DNA of 64,000 nucleotides from Symbiodinium microadriaticum (taxonomy: Eukaryota > Sar > Dinophyceae > Suessiales > Symbiodiniaceae). Under the pieces are notes generated by a model, which saw only the letters and a program-made list of their open reading frames with translations, was not told the origin of the DNA and ran no database searches. Below, piece after piece: positions 24,696-37,679 of the stretch. The position numbers and the translations under genes are program-made. Within the stretch, counting starts at the first letter, position 1; each line of letters starts with the position of its first letter. The stretch lies in the NCBI GenBank assembly GCA_001939145.1, contig LSRX01000428.1, positions 436,522 through 500,521 on the forward strand, read 5' to 3'.

Positions 24696-25268
24696 CTACC
24701 CAGCAGCCAGAACATCCACGGGCAGCCAGCCGCCCTCGTGCACTTTTTTGTCCAGAAGCCAGCCCCAGATGTAATCGCAGCGATGGGCATTGGTCTCCTC
24801 TGGTGGGGCGCGCGTGTCTCGTTGAACACGGATCTGCATTCTTTTGGTTACTGTCAGGTAGCCACCCTCTTTTTCCACCGCCGTTCCGGCGTACTCTGAG
24901 ATAACATACATCAAAGGTGTAGGGTCATCCTTGTCCTCCAACGTGTCCCTCCAGACTCTCATGTAGAGCTCGAGTGATGCTTGCAACTCGTGAGTCATAG
25001 CTGACTGGGTCTTCTTTCCATTGATCGCCAGGATGATGTCTCCCTTTTTCAGGGTTTGGTCCTGTATCTCCGAAACGCGGTATCTGCGCAGCACCTCGTT
25101 CTGACGCTGGGCGCTGTAGAGGACATCCGTCACCTCAAAACCGACGAAGGAATTATCGGTGCGGCAGATTGGTCTGTAGTGTAGCCCGACTGTCTCGTCC
25201 GCACTGCGACGCAGCTCAAACGGAAACTCAAAACTCGCCTTCTTCTCACCATTGGCGTTTGCAGACAT
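24696..25268 (-). CDS. PDZ-domain plus SH3-like protein, intronless, 190 aa
   Basis: A single uninterrupted frame from an ATG at 25268 to a stop at 24696. Residues about 30-90 read as a PDZ-like domain: GFEVTDV, then TLKKGDIILAINGKK, the usual PDZ strand-turn in which a peptide-binding domain follows its groove. Residues about 150-185 (YIWGWLLDKKVHEGGWLPVD) have the WGW...GGW pattern of small SH3-like domains found in many dinoflagellate proteins. No signal peptide or membrane helix is seen, so a cytosolic adaptor or scaffold role is inferred. Absence of introns contrasts with its neighbours and may indicate a retroposed copy. The start is chosen because it is the first ATG, just before the acidic and basic leader (SANANGEKKASFEF). 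Confidence 0.75.
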   Translation of the reverse strand: MSANANGEKKASFEFPFELRRSADETVGLHYRPICRTDNSFVGFEVTDVLYSAQRQNEVLRRYRVSEIQDQTLKKGDIILAINGKKTQSAMTHELQASLELYMRVWRDTLEDKDDPTPLMYVISEYAGTAVEKEGGYLTVTKRMQIRVQRDTRAPPEETNAHRCDYIWGWLLDKKVHEGGWLPVDVLAAG

Positions 25269-25269
25269 G

Positions 25270-26615
25270 CCTCTGGGCTATGGTTAAAGTGTGTTAGAGT
25301 GACAGCCAAATCAAGCTACGGCTGAAGCTCTGTTGTTGTGTGAGTTGTGGTGGCAACTCCCTGTGCTTTTGGTAAGCAAGGCATGCTTGCAGAAGCCTGA
25401 GCCTCGTCGGCTGCGCCGACATCTGACATAGTAGGGCCCTTGTCTACGCTTCGGCAAAAACAGACCTCTGGGGGCCCAGCCCGGAGAGCTCGGCATCCAG
25501 GGATGCCTTCGCCTCGGCTACTTGGCCCCAAAGCCCCGAGCTCGCCGAGACTTCCGGGCCTAGGGAGTTTCTGTAGGACAGGTCATTGAAAGCTCTAGGA
25601 GAACCTCATAGGTGTAGCCTCGGAAGATTGGCCGAGGCGTAGCCTGCACTAGGATTGCTGCTGGCTCCTGCCACACCCTCTCCAGTCCCCTCAAACCGTC
25701 ACGGAGTCAATGCTAGAGGCTGTTGAAAATCAGGGCTAAGGGTCTATGCCCAGGGCCAGCTGTTCGGAGCTTCACCTCGACTGCTAGATGCTTCATCCTG
25801 AAGCTGCAGTGAGCAGCGGGCGTTGGGAAAACCTGCGCACTCGGAAGCATCATAGCCCGTCGGCTGGGACTACCCGTTAACGTTACTCCAGAGGGGTCAT
25901 GAGAGCGCTGAGAACCGGAGTCCAGAAGCCAAGGCTCCGACAATTTCTGGGCCCTGCGACCTGACTGGCGGCTTCTCGCACGTGAACCCGTCTGCTTGGG
26001 GAGAGTCCGTGCTCGCGTGACTACAGCCATGACCTACATCTCATCGCAGGCGTGTGTCGACTCTCGCAGGGGAATTTTGAGAATCCAGCTGGAAGATCTG
26101 TAGTAGCTTGGATGCCGCCTCCTCAGAAGCTCTTCAGGACGAGGCAGCAGGTCACGGCTTCGACTTCACAGGCCAGCAGAACAGTCCGAATAGACAGGGC
26201 AGCCCCCAAAAAGGCCACCAACATGCTGAGGCGAACAGGCATGGCATGGCATGGCAAACATAGACAACTTTGCAGCGCGACACAAGATGCGACAGGTCCC
26301 TGACGTGTGCAAAGAAAGACCTACAAGTACCCAGTCATGGCGCCGCACGGCCAGGCCGCTTGCCGCCTCTGGCGACAGAAGCGGTGCGTAGGGCGAGACC
26401 TCGGATTGACGAAAAGCGACGGCATTGCAAGCCGCGAGCTGCCTTCGGCGATTCGGGAAGCTTAACCGCAAGGGCTGATGTAAGTCCCGAGCTTGTTGGC
26501 GCCTCTGCTGCCTTCGCAGGCAATGATGCGAGGGAATGCCAAGGTTCAAATTCGAGGTGCGAGTCGCCAGGATGGACGGCCAACACGGATAAAGTATGTT
26601 ATCGTAAACTACTAC
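25270..26615. other. No confident gene
   Basis: Open minus-strand frames at 25713-26030 and 26166-26549 have no recognisable motif apart from a WLLDSGS word near 25920 that I do not consider sufficient to call a protease relic. The rest is unassigned. Confidence 0.4.
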
Positions 26616-26619
26616 GTCT

Positions 26620-27190
26620 TGGAACTACAATACAATATAATACCACATAATACAATGCGACAGAATATAAAACAATATGACTTATAGTATCTTGTAGTAT
26701 CTTACAGCATGGCATGGCCTTGCATAGTTGTGGTTTAGCTATGTTAAACAATGTCACGGTATGTAGCATGTTATGGCATATATAGTGTAGTTAGTCCAGT
26801 ACAGCAAATCATCGCACAGCATAGAACAGTCTAGTATAGTATAGCATCATCAAGTATAGCATGGTATGGTATAGTATAGTGTAGCATAGCACTGAATAGA
26901 ATAGAATAGCATGGTATAGCATAGTCCGGTATAATACCGTATCGTATCATACAGCATAGTATAGTATAGCATCTCAAAGTATAGTATAGCATAGTATAGT
27001 ATAGTATAGTATAGTATAGTATAGCATAGTATAATATAGTATAGTATGCCCAGTGTATCATAGCATAGCATAGTATACTACGTATAGTGCATGGAAAAGT
27101 ATAGTACGCAATAGCATAAAAGTATAGTGTGTAGCATAGCATGATACCATATATTATGATACCGCATAAAGCACCATACAGTATCAGCAT
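26620..27190. repeat. AT-rich AGTAT/AGCAT pentanucleotide satellite
   Basis: About 550 bp consist mainly of five-base words AGTAT, AGCAT, AGAAT and relatives, producing minus-strand frames of repeated Ile-Leu-Tyr-Tyr. The period of five, with point variation, indicates an old slipped array. No coding is inferred. Confidence 0.9.
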
Positions 27191-27199
27191 CATAGTGGG

Positions 27200-30100
27200 C
27201 AGAGCGAGAATAATACAATACCCGAGCTAGGCTTGAAGGGCGTCTGTAAGTTGAAGCTCGTCACATCGCGCACGCACGGGAAGCAAGCAGGGGTCCCAAT
27301 CCACCCTGTCTCTCGTTCGCCTTGCATCTCCAAGAGCTTCTAGGTCCAGGTGATGCGGTCATAGATGGCAGATGGCGGGAAAAGTGGGAGCGGGGCCATG
27401 GATGCTGGCGCATGGCACGCGATGTTGACATTTTCAAACCTGCTGTTGAAGCTAGCTCCGGCATCCAGTCTCGGAGCCTCTGCCTTCTCAGCCTGTCATT
27501 TCCAGTTTGCACTGTATATGACCACATGCGTCTCATCGGCGTAATCGAGGACTGGACTGCCGGTGTATACACAGAACGGCAACAAAGAGAAGCGTGTGGC
27601 GAGGAGGTTGCGATGGCTGCACGGGACAGGACAGGCACGCGTACTTGACGCTGCACCATAACCCAGCAGCTTTAAGCAACTCCTCAAGCACGTCAAACTC
27701 AACATGATGCCTCGACAGGTAGCGGAACTGCTCCAGGTCGTGCCGAAGCTTCCACTCGCTTCCAACATCGCCCTGATCTACGGACTGGCCCGCAAATGAT
27801 GATTGCAGAGGATGACACAGGTATGCAATGTCAGCAATAAACATGCCAAGCGAGATCGAATGTGGGCGTGGCCTCTGAGACACTGTTGGAGGGCCGCCCA
27901 GTCTCCCAGGACAAAGGATCTAGGCGAGTGAACGGCAGTTGGTGCAGTTCGCAGAACCGACGATCATCGCACGCACCAAGGTCCAAACTTGGCATGCCGG
28001 GACGCCGCCGCACCCAGTGAATGTGCTCGAGCCTGCCCAGGACGGACGGAGCCAAACTCCACTGAGCAGCAGTGCCAGGGTTCCCAACCACTTGAAAGCT
28101 CGGTCGTAGCGGCCACGCCACAGCCTCGGGTGCGAGAGCTCCGTCCGACAGCTGAAGGATCCTATGGATGCTTGGAGAGCTGAGAAGCGACAGGCCGGAG
28201 ATCATTGTGCCACAGTGCAGGAGAGCCTCGCTTCCGATGGGCGAGCTAGCCACGGTGTGTCAGGCGCAGGAGGGAGAGGGAGGGAGAGAGGGAGAGAGAG
28301 AGCGAGAGAGAGAGCCCTGAAAGAGGGGCTCACTGAGGGCCGTGCGCGACCAGAGTCCGAATCCAAGAGAGTCCCAGCCTCAGCTCTGGAAGGAGGCGCT
28401 GCAAGAGCTCTCGTAAAGCCCCCATTTGCACTGAAAGGACACGATGGTCACTGCAGCGCTGCAGCGCGCGCGCTGGATCCATGCGGCCTGGGCAAAAAGA
28501 GCACTCTCAGCCTCAGCTCTGCTCTGCTCCTTTCCTTTGGAGCTGCTGAGGCTTCACCCGGCTCGTCTGTATGGTGGAAATAAGGAGCAGAGTTTCTGAG
28601 AGCTGGGCCGTCAATGAAGTCATTCCTTAGATTTTGCTGACTCATGCCCCTGTGATCGCTTGTCGGCATCGCAACATCTCACCCTGTAACAGCCAAGTCA
28701 CAATAGATAGGACCTTGCTCGCTGGCAGTTCGAGGTCGCAGCATCTGTGCTCGAACAAGAAATGGGATCGGCTATGCCGGACAAGCCGCGAATAGAAGTG
28801 GGAGTCGCCATAGATGGTCATTGGCTGCTGCTCCGGCACCAACATGCAATGCTCCTGAACACGTTCCATCTTCTTGACCATTTATGGCTGCCGAAGGCAA
28901 AGGACGACAAAAGCTCGCTGACCTGCGGTTTCGGCTCCAACTGATGTGCACCTGACCATTGGCAGCTTCAAAGCCCAAGAGATCTAGTGGCGATGGAGGC
29001 TGAGAAGATATTCTGGGTGAGAGGCAGCAATGCCGAATGTACTGCTGGTCTTCCCGGTCGATCTGAGCTGCTTTGAGTTCGGCGCCAAGCTATGTGCCTC
29101 GACATGTGCCAAGCCTTGTGCTCTTTGGTCTTCACACAGCTCTCCGCGAGGCCACAGTTGCAGGGCAGGTCCTCCCAAGACACAAACTCTCTCGGACCCT
29201 CCCCAGCGATCTTAGACAGGCAGACTATCTCAGACTCCCAGTCCCAACGCGTGCCGGTGAAGATCTCCAACTTCTCAGAGTAGCCCCAGAAGGACATGCC
29301 TCGGGGCTCGGGGCGGCCACCGGGACGCTCTGGGCCAAACTCCGGGCATCTCCGGGCTCTCCGCAGCAGTTGAAGCCATGAAAACCACAGGCCGCCTCAA
29401 GGCTTCCCGCACGGCAGGCCATGGCAGCCATCGCAGGCTCGCAGCGACCCGCCTGCCCGGGCGCAGGATCACACTGCGCTCCTCCGGTTCACGCGACAAG
29501 GAAGTGCAAAGGTGTTGAAAACTTCGAGGCGTACAGGCTGCAAATGTACCAGCACACCCCGGTCCCTTACCAAAGCGTGACACAAATCGATCGTCGCGGC
29601 AAACATTCACCTGCCGACAGGCTAGCGGTCCGAAGCCAGACACGGGTGCCGGCACTGCGGAGCATCATATTTTTCGGCATAATGTTCAATCTTTGCTTCA
29701 ACACTCTTCAGCATTCAGCATTCAGATTCGGCTTACTTTCGCAGAAAAAGCGGCGTGGCTTCGCAGAAGCTCAATGGAAGTGCGTACCTGTACCTCTGAA
29801 TCACTGAGAACTTCAACATTTCTCAAGTTCCATCCTGGTGGGGGAACTGCTGGAAGATACAGGTCATGGAATCCCATTCCTTGGGCTGCGGACTTGTCCA
29901 GTGGGAAGTGGTGCAACAGATGCACGAAGTGCATCCTCGAACCATGGCTCGGGTCAGGACAGACGCATGAAGCGCCTGCCGCAGGGCATCGCGCACCTCA
30001 CGCCAAAAAAACAGGCCGGACTGCCGGCAAGGGGCCAGGGTGAGAGCTTGCAAAAGGGGACCTGCAAGATGTCCTCTGCCACGTGAGCCACCGCGACTGC

Positions 30101-33100
30101 TTCGGGCGCCACTTGCTGCATCCACTTTGCTGTATCGCCTGGCGGTTCTCAGAGCTCAGAAGATACACCCCGATACTCCTCCTTCGCAGCGTGCTTCCTC
30201 CTAGTCTCCCCATCTTCCCCACTACGAATTCATGTCAAACCCTTCAGTTGCTGTCCGTGCTCTTCCCCACCTTGGCGTTCCTCGCGTGGCCACGCCTCGA
30301 AGCGTCAGTTGAAGTCTACGCAGAACTGGGCCAACCTTATAGAATTTGGTGGCTGGTAAGTCCGCGAAAGGGGAAACCAATAAGACTGAAAACATCGCAG
30401 ATCTCGTCTGAGTCTTGTTTACAGAGCACCACTCCAGGCATTTCGGAACTATCTGCAAGAGTGCCGCTGCCGTGCAACTGAGAGCAGGGCTGAAATTGTC
30501 GGCAGACTCATCGCGGAGTCCTGCGTATATTCAGTGGAAAGGCCATCACCACCACAAGCCCTGAATCATAACAAAAACACTCTGATAAGGAACCACGAGC
30601 CACCAGATAAGACATGGAAAATGAAGGGAAGTTTGCAGCGACACTCAGGAAGTCGGAGAAATGTATGGGCGCAGAGTTGACAGACGGGCGCCGTCTAGAT
30701 GGTCCAGTGTGATGACGCGTCCTCCACGAGCTGCAGAAACTCGGGCGTCTTCCGCACACCAGACCTCCGGAGAAGGCAGCGAATGCTGCCTCCTCGGAGT
30801 GCCACCCTCTGAGGCAGGAGCTCGATCACAAAGCCGACATGCGCATCCAGAAGGTTCTTTGCCTGGACATCGTTCCGCTGCACTCCGTTTGTGGTCCCTT
30901 CGAATCGCCCCTAGCAGCCGCAGATAGTACAACAAGCACCCCAGCTCGACGGTGCAACCATGTCGCCCAGGAAAAATAATCGAAGGTGCAGTTCCCACCT
31001 TTGCGCATGGCCATGCCAGCATTGGGAACCTCTCTTCTCTACTTCCCTTTGGGCTCGAGCTTTCTGTCTCCCGCTGCACTGTTATGTTCAGGCTCCACGC
31101 ATAGTACGATGGAGCATTGCGGCCTGTCAAAAGCCAGCCGATCGACCCTCCCTTGCATCCTGAGTCCGCTGGAGTGGTTGCCTGAGGCTCGGGCAGTTCA
31201 TGGTGTCGGGAAGCACCAGACGTCGCCTCAGCATTTTCGCGACCTGCCAGGTAACCACAACCATTTTTTGGAGAGATCGCCTTGGTGCAGAGAAGTGCAA
31301 GCCTCCACGGCAGCAGACAAGGCGGAAAAGTCGCCTTGCAGGCTTTGGCCACCGGGATGGTCGTACGTGAGGAACCTCTCAGGGACAGGGAAGCGTGTGC
31401 CTGGCCATCCTGGCTGAAGCCTTGGCTCCAAGCCGGACTGAGGAATTGATCCGTTCGTGCCAATCGTCCAGGAACCAAACCTCGGCTGGAAGGCTCAAGT
31501 CGAAAGAAGCAATGCCCGGAATGCCCTGAACGTCCCTGAACCCTCCCCGCAAAATGCACATTCTGCGAACTGGCGGGCCTGTCGGTCACGCAAGAAATAC
31601 TCCTGGCACACAATGGCCAACTGACTGGCATCATCGCGATTTCGCCGATTTGGGCCGTGCCTTCGGGTCGGCGCCATTGACATGCGCCACAGCCGGGAGC
31701 CGACCAATCTGAGTCCCACAGGCCCAGGTGCCGACAATCCCCGTCTTTTTGGGTCTGGATCATTGTGGGTGAGCATATGGTATACGGGCTAGCGGGAATC
31801 GTTTCATTGCCAGAAACTCCCTGTCACCATTCCCCAATGGCCCGCGATGGTCCTTTGGCTTTATGCTCCCAATGCAAGCATTGAAATCACCACCGAGATC
31901 AAAAAGCACTTGCAGTGAACTGCCGTTCAACGAGACCAAATCCAGCAAATCACCCAGAGGCCCACGTCACAATCGAAATCCATATAGTAGCATAGAAAAT
32001 TGCAAAAGTAAACGTTTACTTTGTGAAAGTGCGAATCGTAAAGTTGGACAACACATGAATCCACATGATGCCTTTCATCCAGAATTGTGATGCTATGCCA
32101 TATGGGAGCACTACTCAAGCAGAGCCTGCCACTGCCAGGAGCAGCGACAAGTCTTCAGAAACCACACGCGAAGACTCTGCAACGCAGACAATATCTTGAT
32201 GGCCGGATGCAATGCCACGACGATGTCAGTAAATTAAATGCCTCTCAGTACGCTTCCTGCATGTCTCGCAACTACGTTCCCAGCAACCACTGTTAGCTGG
32301 TTGCAGTATCGCCAGGGGCAAGACGACGCGCATTGGTAACACCGTGTTTCTGGATTGTACCGACATTACGATTCGGGGTCCTGTCTTCCAGACATGTATG
32401 TTCACGAGTAGGGCCAAGCTCAGCATTGGTTGGTGACCAACCTTTCAACCCTTACTTCATGGCATGGATGAAAAATTTCTCTTTGCAATTCTATGGCTTC
32501 GCAATTCAAGCTCAGACAAGTGGGCATGTTGTCCGTCCTGAACATATCATCAAAACCTGTCGAAGGCCAACAACTCCCGAACCGATACTTCGGATTCTGA
32601 GCACACGGACGCGGCGGGGTGTCTTGTAGAGTAGAGGCTGCCACTGTAGCTACTGTGTCTCCATTTATGTAGACATGAAACTGTGTCGTAGCAAGCTCCC
32701 ACGAGTGTGAGGTGGGAGAAACAAAGACATCTCCCCACAACCAACACTGCAAAGCTTGGCCCGCCTTTGGGTCAAGCAAGTGCGCTCTGCGCCAGAAGAA
32801 GTTCATGCCGTGTGCGATTCGTGCTGGGTCCTGCCGGCTGCAGATATGTTTGCCCCCTGGGAGCCAGGAGCGAAAATTGAGGACACTGCCAAGATCCGAA
32901 TGGAAGCCTGCACGGCTGTGCAGGTTCAAAATTGGATCTCCACAGGCCCCGCTGTACTCTGCCTGTCTCCATGGCCAGGCAGGCACAATGCTTTGTCGCC
33001 ATCCGAAGACCTTGTCATCGTAGCGCCCAACCTGTTCAGGCCAGGGCTACTGGGCAATAGCATTCGCAACGCCGAACACCACTCTCAGACCGCCACAACT

Positions 33101-34215
33101 AAAGGGACATCAGCGTTCATGCGCCGCACCTCAGCAAAAGCTACTCAGAACTTAAAAGCTTCGGATGATCTTTGGCATCCTGGCCGCCTGGGACCCTTGC
33201 GATGAAGTGGTTAAAGACGCGCTGATCCTCAGGGGCAAGTCGTCTCTCCAGCCCGCACGACTAGCCTTGGCATGGCTTGCTCGTGATGCTTGAGGGGATG
33301 GCCATACCGTCGCGTCGCACACCTGCTGAGTGCAGCAAGAGACAAGCTAAAACTGCAACTTAAGCGTGTTTCAATCACTTTGCCCACAACCAGCTCTTGG
33401 TTGACAAGTAGGGAGGCTCTGGGCGAACTTGTCTTGCAAAACATGTGGCAGCTTCCTTGGGCAGCATCCCGGTGCAAACAGCTTAAGACTTAAGACCGAT
33501 ATGACTATCAAACTGATTCGACACCATGCTGCGCACCTCCCTGCTCTGATTGCCAATTCTCGTCCAAGAAGTCCGCAATAAGAAACCCTCGGCATCTGGA
33601 ATCCCGAGAGAGAAAAAATGTCACTGCTATCCGGTTTGCTGAAGATTCTGCTAAGCCACGTATTGGCCGAGTCGGCTTGACAAGCACGAAACCAGTATTG
33701 ATGTGGTCCTCCAAAGGGCAGCAGCAGTGGCGATGAGAGTCATCCCAAGATCACCGCGTGGTCTTCACACTGCCGTGTTTCATGCTTGCGTCGATTTGCC
33801 CCATGCCCCAAATTGCTCCAGCCGAGCCTCCACACGCACCCAGGGCTCCCAAAGGTGCTTCGCCGGGAAAAAGTGGTCGGTCATCACCTCCCAGCTCTTG
33901 CAAGATCACCCTCTTCGACTAGCTGAAAAGCTGCCGCTTCGACTGGACCGGAGGAAGCCAATCGGCTCGCTAGGTAACACCGCCAGAATCCGCCAGGCCA
34001 GGTGCGATAACCAGACAAGGTCAGCTCAGGCCAAGCTGCCTCCATGTCGGCGTCCCCGAAGAATTCCTACAAGCACATCGTTGCAGATTGAGTTGAGACT
34101 GTCGCAAGTTTGAAGGGTCCTGGCTGGTATAATGCCTGTTTGACCCAAGCAAGAGACTGCGTGCTGGAACCTAGTCCTGAACTGCTTTGCTCTTGCTACG
34201 CAGCGACAATGCCTG
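27200..34215. other. Long unassigned stretch with weak exon candidates
   Basis: No family was recognised with confidence over 7 kb. Minus-strand pieces with protein-like composition include 27850-27690 (GMFIADIAYLC ... EEWKL-like helical end), 28881-28690 (MVKKMERVQEHCMLVPEQQP), 31560-31430 (SFDLSLPAEVWFLDDWHERI), 31640-31560 (DDASQLAIVCQEYFLRDRQA) and 32760-32640 (TQFHVYINGDTVATVAASTL, faintly LamG-like). A GA-rich purine tract lies at 28268-28318. The 372-codon open frame at 30645-31763 is a mosaic of frames rather than one protein. Confidence 0.4.
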
Positions 34216-34219
34216 GTTT

Positions 34220-34298
34220 CCTGCAAGTTTGTCAGCCTTTGTCGGGTCACCCAAGAAGACGATGTCAGCGTCCACCACAAGCACGCTCAGCCCAAAAT
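34220..34298 (-). CDS. Glycosyltransferase exon with DxD motif
   Basis: A short minus-strand exon following an AG at 34300-34299 reads FGLSVLVVDADIVFLGDPTK. Hydrophobic strand followed by DADIVFLGDP is the metal- and nucleotide-sugar-binding segment of GT-A glycosyltransferases of the nucleotide-diphospho-sugar transferase type (as in plant RRA/MGP enzymes). Flanking exons were not found; candidate pieces at 34540-34340 include DLKDDIWKMRG. The product would act in the Golgi on a glycan or glycoprotein, but acceptor and donor cannot be stated. Confidence 0.5.
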
Positions 34299-34344
34299 CT
34301 GTAAGCGTGAGCATCAAGTACCATCCTCAGCGCAGACATCACCA

Positions 34345-37300
34345 CGGCACCACGTCATCCTCCAAGAGTTCAGCAGAAAGATCCGTGCATGCTACCGCAA
34401 TTGCCAAGCCGCGCATCTTCCAAATGTCATCTTTCAGATCATCCTTCGAGCGGCATGGGCCGGCCTGATTTCGGTGCGTCAAAACGACTAGAAAAGCAGC
34501 AAGTCTTTGCACATTTTGCATCAGTCTAGCAATCCCTGTCACGGCAAGAAACCATCCGTTTCAAGATCCCTGCAAGCCGCACCTCGCACAGCACCGAGTT
34601 GAAACCGTACTCCTGCATGACCTGGAGACGAACTGGCTACCCTCTGCTCCAATCCGTTTCACGAGAACGGCTCGGAGCATCTCGAATTGTGCTCACACGC
34701 CTTCCGCGGCAACCCTGTGAGTGACAAAAACCTGAGAAGTCCTCACAGTGATAGACCCATGATAGGACGGCTTAACTTCCAGCAGAGCGAAGGAGCAGAA
34801 GATGCGGCAGATGCGGCAGCACAAGACTCACGAAGTACACCCCATGCTCAGCTGTCCATGGAGGATAGGCATACGCAGCCGTCAGGCACATCCTACAAAA
34901 GGTCCTTGCATTTCTGGGTCTGCTGTTTCCGCATTTAGACAAGCGCCACGAAGGGCTCGCAGCAAAATCGGCACAGCTTGTCTTTGAAAGTGTGGAAGCC
35001 CGTCAAGAATCATCTAGACAATGAAGCCAGGCTCTGAATTTCATGGCCATGCAAGCATGAAGCGATGCACGTAACAAGGGCAATGCAGCGCGCCGAAACT
35101 ACACGATGCAAGCACCCAGCAACTCCAGACTGTGGCTGTCAAAACAAATGGGCTGACTACACGTGCCAGACAGGCGTTGTGGTCAAAGACGACTCGTGCT
35201 GGTAATCCATCTGACAAGGGGCAACAAGACTACACCGCCACAGTTCAGGCAATCAGATTGAAGCTGCTACCATCATCGATAACGAACGATGTCAAAGCAA
35301 TGCGCTCGACATCGCTCGACCGAACAGGGGACTGGTTCGATACCCTCGTACGGTCTCAGCTCACCCCAGCCCCGGGGCACCTTGTGGGCGACTGCATCCA
35401 TGGAGATGTAAGCGAAACGACGCTCCAGGTGTGGAGCCTTGGTGAAAGGCCAAAGCCCGAAATTTAAGCCTCGGAGTGGCCATTCAACACTGCGTAAGGC
35501 CATCGCGTGCTTGCGAATAGACAGCGCCAAATTGACGGCAATGGCGGTGCGGCTGCCTTTCTCACCTCGGGCCAGTGCGGTCTCAAGTAGCCTACTATCA
35601 TTCAGCCACGGGGCCAGCAGAAGCAACCACAAGCAACAAGGATGCTGCCACGCCGCTTCCTAGAGTGCATGATCATATCGATCTTCGACCAGCTGGTCAT
35701 GTCTAGATCACCTCTAGATCGTCCAAACATGCGCACATGGCCTCCGGGCATCCAGCTGCACTTTGCCGTACAGACGCAGGTTCCCAAACCACACATGTGT
35801 GGTGTTCAAAACCCTGTCATGCTGTTCTAAGAAGATGATGCTAGCGCCGAAGCTACGGAGAATCTGCCACACGGGCATTTTCGGCATTCACTGACCCGTG
35901 CACATGGCATCCGGCTAGCACAGGATTTCGGAGTTGCTGCTGGGGCGCTTGGATCTGCCGGCGCGCCCGTTGTCCAGCTGAGGAGCACCAGCTTCTCGGG
36001 GCCTGGCGCCATGGCGGAGGCGGCGGAGCAGACAGCAGGGTCGCACATGCTCGCATTGCCGGCTCTGAGCCTGCGCTTTCACTGTCACAAAGAGCCTGGC
36101 CTGCGATTTCTTCGAGATATCGTCTCGGCAGTGGCAGCAGCATCCTGCAGGGCTGCAGGGCACCCGAAGCGCGTGCGAGGGGGCACTGACAGGGACGCGG
36201 GCGCATCCTCGCTGCTTTTTCCAGAACCATGCGACTGCGCTGCGCTTCGGGCTGGAGCGAGCTGGATGCCACTCTGCCATGGTTTAGACCGTAGGCAACA
36301 GCATCTAATGCAAGACGGTCAGGGAGGATCAGCTGCCCGTGATCGCAGGATATAGAAGTTGATAGCAGCCGATGCCCGGACGTTCGGGCACCCTGAAAAC
36401 CGTCACAGGAACCCCTGGGAGGGAGGGGGCGGTGGGGAGCGGGGTGAAACTTCGCCGATCTGGCCACGACGTCCACTTGACTCTCCTACAAAAGTAGCTG
36501 TAGCTGGTAGTCTTCCCCTTCGCTGCCTGGAATGCGACATGCCGAGGCCACGACAAAAACCACATGAAGGCACTTGCTGGCCTCTCTCTACAAAAGGCTT
36601 TACTAGGCACTGCACCAAGCATGGCTAAACGCGGCTAAACATTGACGTCGCATGCGATTGCACGTCACTGATCTGTGCACAATTGTCATTTCACTTGCAA
36701 CAGGGACACCACGACAAATTCGATCAATTGCAGTCGCCAACGCTACCTAAAACTACGTGAGCGGTTCACCGCCTCCAAAGACATCTGGCTTCGGAATAGC
36801 AGCACCCACGCGCGAATTCAATCCATCTGCACAGCGACCACAGATCCGGCAACAGTCGCGAAACACAGAGTTGCAAGACAGGTTTATGCATGCGGATCTT
36901 GCTTTAATCAGTCTGTGGCACACCGTGCTCAAGTCACTGTGCCGACTCGCATCGCGGCGTTGGGATAAGGCCTGCGCGGCACCGCCGACAGTCCTACAGC
37001 ACATAAGCATGAAGCTGGCCGCTGACGCTTGCTGCTGTTTAGCTTCGCTCTGGCATGCTCTCGCTCACAATGTCTAGGGCCGCGCTTTCGCGCGAGAAGA
37101 CCCTGTGCTCCCCGATGCTCCCCGAATGCAGAGGTCAAAATGTCGAGATGTCGAGATTAGATCTGAGCTCGGGCCCACCTCTGCAAAGTTTGAGAGAATC
37201 CTTTCTGGGTGACCTTATGCTGTACACTTCACCCGGCGCCTGCTGCCTGGCATAGCATGGCTGACCGAAGCAGGCCTTTACGTACCGGTGCTGAAAAATG

Positions 37301-37670
37301 GCTCACTTTCCGTCCTGCCTGGCCTCTGTGGGGGGGCAGACGAATTAAATTCTCCCTTTGAAAAGCCTGTAAGCGCCCACGCGGAAGGGTGGCTTGCAAA
37401 TCTGTATTCTGTGCCGGACCAGGGTAGGCGACTTTGGAAGACTCTGGCACAGCCCAATCGGATGAGAGGCCCACACACTGGCAGGGCCACTATAGCAGGG
37501 CGAGTCACTGCCACTCGCCCCGATTCTACGCAAATCTCCAGCGTAGACTTGAAAGTCCTCACTTCTCCTGCCCATCGCTCTCAGTCTCAGAAGAGCCTTT
37601 GCTGGAGATCCGCATGTGGGAGGCAATCCGGCGATCCTCCAGAGCTCAATGACCACTTCGGCTGCACTCA
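34345..37670. other. No confident gene
   Basis: A minus-strand stretch at 35632-35380 (LLETALARGEKGSRTAIAVN, later ERRFAYISMDAVAHKVPRG) has coding-like composition but no family motif. The rest, including 35850-36480 with alanine/arginine-rich frames, shows nothing I can support. Confidence 0.4.
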
Positions 37671-37679
37671 GAAGTTGCG

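Noticed and set aside
25713..26030. WLLDSGS word resembling a copia aspartic-protease site
   Set aside because: The residues around it do not match the rest of a retropepsin domain and no integrase or RT remnant is nearby; one short word is not enough.
30645..31763. 372-codon minus-strand open frame
   Set aside because: Composition changes repeatedly along its length and short protein-like pieces occur in the other frames, so it looks like a chance join across introns and exons.
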